This document shows positions 51,901 to 60,900 of a DNA stretch of 64,000 nt, one piece after another; positions within the stretch are counted from its first letter, which is position 1; each line of letters begins with the position of its first letter. This stretch comes from Acanthaster planci (taxonomy: Eukaryota > Echinodermata > Asteroidea > Valvatida > Acanthasteridae). The stretch spans positions 43,831 through 107,830 of the forward strand of contig NW_019091564.1 in the NCBI RefSeq assembly GCF_001949145.1. Direction: 5' to 3'. The notes below the pieces were generated by a model. The model was given only the letters and a program-made list of their open reading frames with translations, made no database searches and was not told the origin of the DNA. Both the position numbers and the translations under genes were made by a program.

Positions 51901-54900
51901 GATGCCACCTTGCAGCAGAACTACAAATCAAGTTAACTTGTTTTATACCAGAAGTGAACTGACAGAGAAAGGTATTTCAATGCTCAGTGAAGACAGGTAT
52001 ATAGATAGAAAGCTTGAGAAAATCACTTGTTTTCATTAGTTTGTCTCAGCTGTTTAACTGATATATTAAATATGTATAAGAGCAGCAGTGCTTGAGTACC
52101 ATCCCAGCCTCTCTTGTCTTCTTGGTCAAAGAACAGATAGTTTTCACAAAATGCACGGCGCATCAGAAGCCTGAGCCAATGTGGCCTTTTTTGTTAACCT
52201 CTGAGAAAGCAATCCATCAGAAGAAAATTTAAGTTGTAAGTGATTGGTGTTAAATATTGAGCCACAGAAACCCTATGTTTCTCCCACACTAATTTAGCAA
52301 TTGATTTGATCAAATACCGCTTTTTTTTTCCCATGTGAGTCCATTCTTGACAGAATCCTCACTTCTTGCCCGAATAGGAATGGTTTTGGAAAGCCTAAAG
52401 TTAGAGTAGCCAAAGGTTAATGGATGAGGTGTGATACCGTGGAGGTCAACCAGTGAAGTACTTTACGGGTATTTGCTAGCACCCCTCCCCCTTTGTAGAG
52501 CACAATGATAACAGACTGCAAGCGGATTTGTCATCAACCAGCTATTGTCGGCCCACTGTGCTCGCATTCTCATGAATCCGACTTGCAAGTCCACAGTGTG
52601 AATGAACATGAAATTGACCTATACATTTCTTTTCTTTGCCCCAAGGCTGGCTTTTTTTTGATGAAGAAAAATCGAAAGCAGTTCTCTAGCCTTACACAAG
52701 CCTGCAGATGTGTTGTCAATTTTTAATGGGAATTTCTGCTTGATTTAATACATGCTGTTTGAGCTACCCAAAATTTAATTTAAAGAACCTGCTTAGTACC
52801 GGTAGTTTGAGGTTCTAACTCTTGTAAAATGATGAGTTTCTTGCCAGCTTTCCAAAAGACTTGGGGAATATATGCGCTTTTTTATATTTCCCGTCATTAT
52901 TTAAAGATCATCCCTTAAAAAGTTACAAAACCTTCTGCTCCTTTGTTCATGTCCTTGTTTACGTTTCTTTAGACTATGGAGATTTTATTCAGCATTTATA
53001 CAGTTAACTGTAATGCGCACTGTGCACTTGGTCAGTATTTACATATGTAACTTACTGTGAATGGTTCACAAGTGCATTTGTTAACAGGCTGTTTTCCTTC
53101 CAATCATGGGGAAGGATTTCAGTGGAGACAGACGTATGCATCTCCTTTCAAACTCCAAGGACTCTAAACAGTAGGCTTACAGGTATACATGTATGCACCT
53201 TGCAGAAACATTTCAACATTCATAAAAATTAACAGGTGGTTCTCCTTTTGTAATGAAAATGGTGAGTACAAAACTAGTAAATTCTCTGTGTTTGGACAAC
53301 TCTCCCCCCCCCTAAAAAAAATAAAAATGTGTAGAAAGTACAGTTTGAATGCTACTGTGAGTTACAGTGAGTCAGAAAGATGTATTAATAAACATTATGC
53401 ATCCTCCTAACTCACAGAACCATTCAAACTGTACTTACTTTCTGCAAACAATTAATTCACTGATATCTCCTCGGTAAGTACTAAATTTTTATTTCATTTA
53501 CACATACTTTCATCTCCCTGCCTCAGTAACGTTTACAATGTAGGTTCACTCTGTCTTGCTTGGATGAGTTGCAAATTTAAAACGTTAGTGGTAAAATCAG
53601 CAGCATACACGTACATGTACATGTACTTGTATTTAGGGGCCTACTGTACTGCGTCTTCCCCCATCTCCACTGGCCATCCCATCTCAATCCCACCCCAGGA
53701 AATGTTTGGTTAGGAATGCCAGGATATGCCTACAGGAGTAAAACATCCAAACAGCAGAATTTGTTTCATATTTTAATATTCATGAAATATGAAAAGTACT
53801 ATGAAAATTTTGAGTCATTGGCCTCATAAAATTGGAAGGATGGTTTGCAGGGACTATACGCCATGGAGAGAGTTTACATTGATACCCCCCCACACACAGT
53901 AAAGTGCTCAGGAAAGGTTATGCACGTACAATATGCATGGCCACTGGTACATGTATGTTCAACTATAAATCACTGTCTAAAAAATGGATGGCAAACATGT
54001 GGTTAATGAATTCTGTTTTGATGTGCCAGTGTTTGTATTAATTCCTAGCCCACACCCAGCATACCACGACTTTTTGCCTCACACACAGAAACTGTCCTCT
54101 TGTAACTTTTGTAAGCAGGCGGTGAAGGCATGGAAAGGGTTGCTGCCGGCAATTGTGCGCCTATTTATTCGCGAGAGAATAGAAACTTGTTTGCTCAGAT
54201 TTGTCAGTTCCCACTATTTGGACAAACCGTCTTATCCCTGTTGGTCACAAACATGACAAACTGTGAGCAGGGCCCAGCCGGCCCAACACAGGCACTTATA
54301 AACTGCGCAAAGTTCTTTTGGTACAGGGCTTCACATAATACATGTATGCTGTTCCGAGTTTGAGATTTGTTAAGAATGAGAATTGCTCAATCGGTCTTTG
54401 TTACTCATTTAAGCAATTGACCTCTGCTAGATGTAAATTATGTACATACAGTTTGTACATGTATACCGGTACATGGGCCAAAAAGTTGCAAAAGTGTCCG
54501 ACATACGAAGAAAAAAACAAGAACTCACCCCCAAAATATGCCGAAGGCCACACCAACCACTCAGTTCAGCAGCAATTGTGTCCAGTGCCATGAAGCCAAG
54601 TCTGCTGCATGCACACTATGCCCTAATGTAATTGTTATGTTAATTAAACCTGGTCAGTGATTTCCCTCTCGCTATTCTTACCATTTGAGGTCTTTAATTG
54701 TCAGCAGCACAAAACCACAGATCACACAATATACCGCTGGCTCCTTGGGCTGACAGTAGGCTCTTGTGGCTGACGGTAGTTCTGCCATTCAGGCAGTAAC
54801 CACCTTTGAAAAACAGCAGTGCCTTACATATTGGGATCAACAGACTTCAGGTTTGCATTAGTCCATGTACATTTATATCTGCCATATTCAGTCTCTTGAA

Positions 54901-57900
54901 GTTGGAGGCTGCAGGGGTGGTGGTTTTGTTCTCAAATTCTTAGCGTGATGGTGAGCAGCTTATCATGTGCCTGGTGAAGTGTCCTCCTAGAAAGTTAAAA
55001 TACTACCTGTCTTTCTATCTTTAGCAAGGGCCTGCATGGACACAAACTCCCTCTCTCCTTATCAACGGAGAAGATAGGACTTCAGACCCTTCAGAGTTAT
55101 TCATTAACTAACCTGCCAGCAACTGGCCCTGGGCTTTGTGTACCGGTGTAGTTACGTTTTTTATTTCTGCACCAAGGTTTTCTGTTGGGCTAAGGGAAAT
55201 CACAGGATGAACTGGGGAAATTACCTTCCAAGTGGACAGTAAATTATCAGTTGGTTGAAATAAAACTCATCTGAAAATGGCAATGGTGAACTTGTGCCTG
55301 TATATTCGCCCCATTGTGCTGAGAGATGACATGACAATCGAAGCAAATTCATTTGCAGTCATTTTTCCAGCATTTTGTATATTTAGACATGTAGAATTTT
55401 AATTACAAATTGTGCCAAAACATAAGCTGCATAAGTTGCATGGTTCCAGCAAGCCAGTTTGAAAATTGAACAGCCGAGGCTCAATAAATGCACACTTCTG
55501 CATACATTTTACTTGTACAGTGTATGCAAATTTAAGCTGCATGAAATTTTCCCCATTTACTCAGGATTATAGCTGAATAATTTTTTAATAGTTGCCATTT
55601 GCCCTGAAATTGCAACTGATGGAATTGTGATTGATTTTTTTTTTTTTGGTATGAATACCTTTGAACTAGGAACTTTGAAAATTCACATGTCCTTCCCACA
55701 TGAAATTGCTTTACAAGTGTTTGTTTCCCTCCTGAGAGCATCCCAATTATGTGTATTTTCTCCCAACTCTCCTAACAAATTAAGGGAATAAAATGTATTG
55801 TAATTGCTAAGTTCAATTTTTATCCCACCGTTATGTAATCAAGCAGTGTAACTTTTAGTGCATGAAAGAAAAAAAATGAAATTCATTTGACAACTGGAAT
55901 TTATTCAGTCAGTTGAAATTACTTTCGATCTTATTGTTTAGACCACTTAAGCCAAGAAGCCAAGAAATGGACGAGAGTTTAGATTGATGGCATTGTATCT
56001 TTTCAATTTCTTTTTTTTTTCTTTTTTCTTGCAAAGCCCCAAATAAGGAAATGTGTCCCCACCCCAAAAGAAGGGGGGTTTCCCAAAGAAAATGAAATCT
56101 GCCATAGCAGTGGTTAAAAAATTCTAGAAATTTTCTGTGCACAAATCAGTGCAACATGTAGATTCAGTGCCTTAGATGACATCATAGTTCTGCAAAAATG
56201 CATTAGCATAAAAACCAAAAAAGCATGAAAATATGGGTTGAAATTGCAACAACAACAAATTAAAATCAGGTTAATTGAAACCCAAAGATGCAATTTCAAG
56301 GGTTTTAGTAAATTTATAAAAATATTTCTATTTCCTGGTTCCTTTAAATTGCCAAAAAAATGCCCTGGAAACATTTTTCTGGATCATGTAGCAAAAATGG
56401 CATCAAGTGGATTTAGATTCCTTGGAGTTCCAAGAATATTGCCTTCGGTTTTCAAAGAATGTACCTATCATTCATATAAGGAGGGGACGTCTTTTTACTG
56501 CTAGCCAAGCAACTGCACATTAGCCACAACAAATCTGCATTGTGTAGCTAAAACATCAGATAATATTTGTGACATTTTGCTTTTGCTTCCACATTTTCTA
56601 AAATGGTATTATTCCTCCTTGGATTTATCTTACGAACTTTTTGAAATTGACATGCTGCCTACAATTAAAAAAAGTTAGCAAAAATAGATGTGCTAACTTC
56701 TCGTACCCAAAAGGGCCCTGTTCATAAAGTGTCAAGTTGATACATCAAGTCTTGTAATAGTTATGTACTGGTATGTACGTTTAAAAGTCTTCATGTCCCC
56801 TCTGGGTCTTTGTAACCTATCAAAGTTACTGCCTCAATTCTGAATGGCTGAATTGCTGTGGTTTACATTATTAATCACCTGCATTATTGATTACCCACAT
56901 AATTGATCTCCTGCATTATTGATCAGTTATTATTTTTTAAATATTAGCCATCGGTATAGAAAATATTCCCAGATATTGCAAGAAACTTCAACTCAAAATG
57001 TGTCCCTCCTTTTTTTTTTTTAAAGAAGTTACGTTTTCCTTCTCTCTCTGCTCTTAGTTTTCTCAAATACATGTATAACAAAACTATGAATTGAGAGTTG
57101 AGTCCAGCAAAACCAGAGATAACAGTAATTATAATATCACCCAGTGGACAAAATGGAGGTACCACACATGGTTAATCACTACCTGTTGAATTGATTATTT
57201 CTTTCTACTAGCACTTCAAACACGTCAGATATTTAGTCCTTGACATCTATCTCCTGTTCTTTTCACGGTTTCAGAAATCTCTCATTGCCAAACACTGCAT
57301 GCCCACATGTAGGCCTTGAATTGACTTTTGTAATCAGAAATCATGATGCAAGACTCTGTACATGTCAAAATTTGATTACATGGTTGTGACTTTAAATTTA
57401 AACAACTTAGCCAAACTGTTTTGTGATCAAACACTTCTTTCGTAGCAGGACATGTTGCAGTAATAGTACATGTACAACAAAAGCCCACAATTTTTTTTTT
57501 ATATGTGTCCAAGGCTGAAAAGTTGCAGTGATGCAAATACTGTAGTTCTGTGTACGTCATGTACATGCACACATCAAACTCAACAAGCATGCAGGCCAGA
57601 TTTGCATTTAGGTTTTTTCCTTACAAGGTGCAGGTCACCACAAAAAAAGCCAAGTTCAAAACCAACTGAAAATGAATAACCGTGCTTCAAAGCTTATCAG
57701 TTGTGCAAATTTACTTGAATAAGTTGCCAAAAATCTATACAAAGTTAGTGGAGCCTGAAGGGTGAAGGTTTAAGCCCAATCAGAATCTCCTGCTAGTGAA
57801 TTGTACAGAATTCTGCTGGCAGGCCTCTAACTTCTTTGATTTCCCTATTTCTGGTCACTGTAGTCAGCAAACAGTTTTGTAGCAGTTTTTAATAGATAAT

Positions 57901-60900
57901 TGCATTACTGAGTGGCTTGCAATTTTAGAATAAATATGCATTTTTCCCTCAAATTATAAAAGTAATCTACTTTATTTCACTGGCATTTTTACAATTATTT
58001 CAAAAGAGCAAGAACTGATTTTGTGTAAATGCAGTAGTTATCATAAATTTTGGAAGCAGGATTTGTTAAAATTCACAAAATAGTCTTAAAAAGGACAGAA
58101 TTTGCCTTTTCTGCTTTTTATTCCACTCAATGCATCATGAACTTTCTGTGCATGGACTAGTTAACATTTCTACTCTCAGAATCAGGCCAACACATTCATT
58201 GATCAGCAGCATACAGGTTCTAGATAAGATTTTTGCCATTCTAGAGCACATCATCAGTACAAGCACTGGTACATTGTGCTCGGCAGGATCAGCTCTGCAA
58301 GTCTATGGGTTGTTCAATTACCTGTTATTTCCTGTATACAGGATCAACTCCACGGTCTTCCCTTAATCCTTTTCAAATGTCAGCTTTTTTCCTGGGGTTT
58401 CACAAAGCCACATGTACAGGTAGAAAAGGCAGCTCATTTCCGTGTTTTTCAACTACCAGTATTGCTGGCAAGCCAGTATCTTCTTGGTATGGTACGCACC
58501 TTTTCTCATCAAATACCTCATGCTGTTGAAAACCAAAGGGGCAAAGAAAGCAATATACAGTCTTCAATTTTGCTTTCAATTTTATATAATGAAGACCTAC
58601 AAATTTTTCACAGTGCCATCTCCAAATAAATCGATCCCCAAGTAGCCTACTTTTCAGTTCCATGCAGATGGCTATTTTCTTGGAAGAAGCTCCTGTGAAT
58701 AACCCCAAACACAAATTAATTTTGCCGCCATACCAAGTATTCATTCTAATGAGTGCTTTTGAATGCCACATTTTGAGCAACACTTGCAACCTTCCGTCGA
58801 ACAGTCGATGCTCACAGCGCTAAAGTTGATAATGATGAATGACAATTTGTAGGATTCTATTTCTGGAACAGGCATTTTCTTATTTTGATAATCGTGGCAC
58901 AGTTCCTGGTGTGGTAATTTATGTCAAATGTTTCAACGGGGGGGGTGTTCCCACTCCCACTTTTTCCATAGGTTTTTCTTCTTCCATTCTCAATTTACTT
59001 TATTTGATTTATATTCAGTTAACTTATATTAACTTATTCAATTTAATTTGTGTAATTTCCATTCTCAATGTAAAGTTAGAACGTACATGTACATACACTT
59101 ATTTGTCTACAAGTACATGTATGAGGTGTACTAACATGGTCGCGTGTGAAACAATGTTTTCCAAGTGCTCCCATTTCAACATGAATTACTCTCCTGGGCT
59201 GAAGTTTTGACCGAATGTCCCTTATATGAAACACTTCAATTTGTGACGATTCTTACACATTAAAAATTTCTCCTTTTTGAGCGATTTCCAAATATCAGAT
59301 ATCATGAAATCCTTGTGAAGACCTACATGTATACACCTTTAGAAATTCCTTGTGGAGACCTATTCAACCCATTCTCCTGGGTCTCCACAAGGCAGCATAT
59401 TCCGAAACACGTGGAGAACAAAGCCCTGTCTCCACAAGGATACAAATTTTGGAATGTGTGTCAAGGTATGTTAGAACAACTTAAGTAAGAATAAAAACAT
59501 ATCCCAGGGCTGTCAGTAATTTTGAGGGAATTATATGTGTTCGAAGAGATCTGCTTCCTTGATATAAGAGTTAAGCCTGGTTTCCATATGGTCGTTTGTA
59601 ACGCAGACGGTCCGCAAGACGTAAGGATGTAGACATTCGCAGAAGAGATGCTGTGCGAACTCATTCCACCCAAAAAAAAATTAACAAAATGGCATCCCAA
59701 ACTCAGAAAATTTTTGCCCCAAAATGCCTCTTTTAGGTGGCAATGTTGCCTCTTGAAGCGTAACTGATACATGTTCGGTACTTCAGTTTGATATAATTTG
59801 TTAATGGTGAGCTATTTTGTTGATGATTGGGGCTGTATATGCTAGTAATAAGGAGAAAATGAACAAAATGGTGGTACTAAGTGAGAGAAACATCGTTGTA
59901 CACCCGTCATGTCAGTGTGCATGTTTGTATAGGCCTACTCAGCGACTTGACGCAGACATTTGGTAAAGTTGAACCGGGCTCAACTTTGCCAATCCGTCTG
60001 GGGCTGGTTTGCGTGTGTGGTGACACTTTGGTTCGTGTGACATGTTTCCATTTGTCTTTGTTACAGTTTGCATCATGATTGAGTTGGTCTCTGCCTCACA
60101 TCGATATGGAAACCAGGCTTTAATGATTGTTTTTAAAAAAGGCTGGAGAGCTATTGTCCAACTTTGCACCTTTTGGAAAAAAAAGACCCACATTTCCACA
60201 TACAGGCAACCATCTGTTCAACACATCAATAACTAAGAAAGATACACCCTGTGTCTTTTTTTTTATGCCCTAGCTGATGTGAAATGGCCAGTAGTCTGTT
60301 GCATCGGTCATTACTGGCTCCACAATACCATCATTGACCATGTCCTGCCACTGGCAGGCCTTTATTGATGTATTTGATTCCTGCTAGAATAAACTGCCCC
60401 AGGAAAAAAAACTTGGAGAATGCCAATGAAAAACTCCTTGAACAGGACATTTGCCCAGAATTGCAGTGTTCATTGGAGCCACCAATGGGAAATGAATGGT
60501 AACACACCAGTAAAAACTCAACTTCATTCAGAAGAATGAAGATGGTTTTCTGCTGAAGCAGTCATGCAGGGGAAATGCTCTTGGTACAGTCTTTTTTGAA
60601 TGATGTGCAATTTTGCAGTTGTTTAAAATTTCAATAAACTAGTTTCCCCCTGCATACTTTTTAAAGGGGAGGGGGAATATCATGTTTGTCCCCCCCCCGC
60701 TTTCACTTTTCTTCCTGACCCTAAATGAAAATGTAGGGGAAGTAGGCCTACAGTTGATTCATATTTCAGAGTATATGCCAAATCTTTCCTCTTAGGGGGA
60801 AAAGTGGCAATGACGAACAAAATGATTCCGAACTTACGCACAAATCATTTTCAATGATAAGAATTATTTTGAACTAGGTAGGTTTGTGGTAGCACCATGG

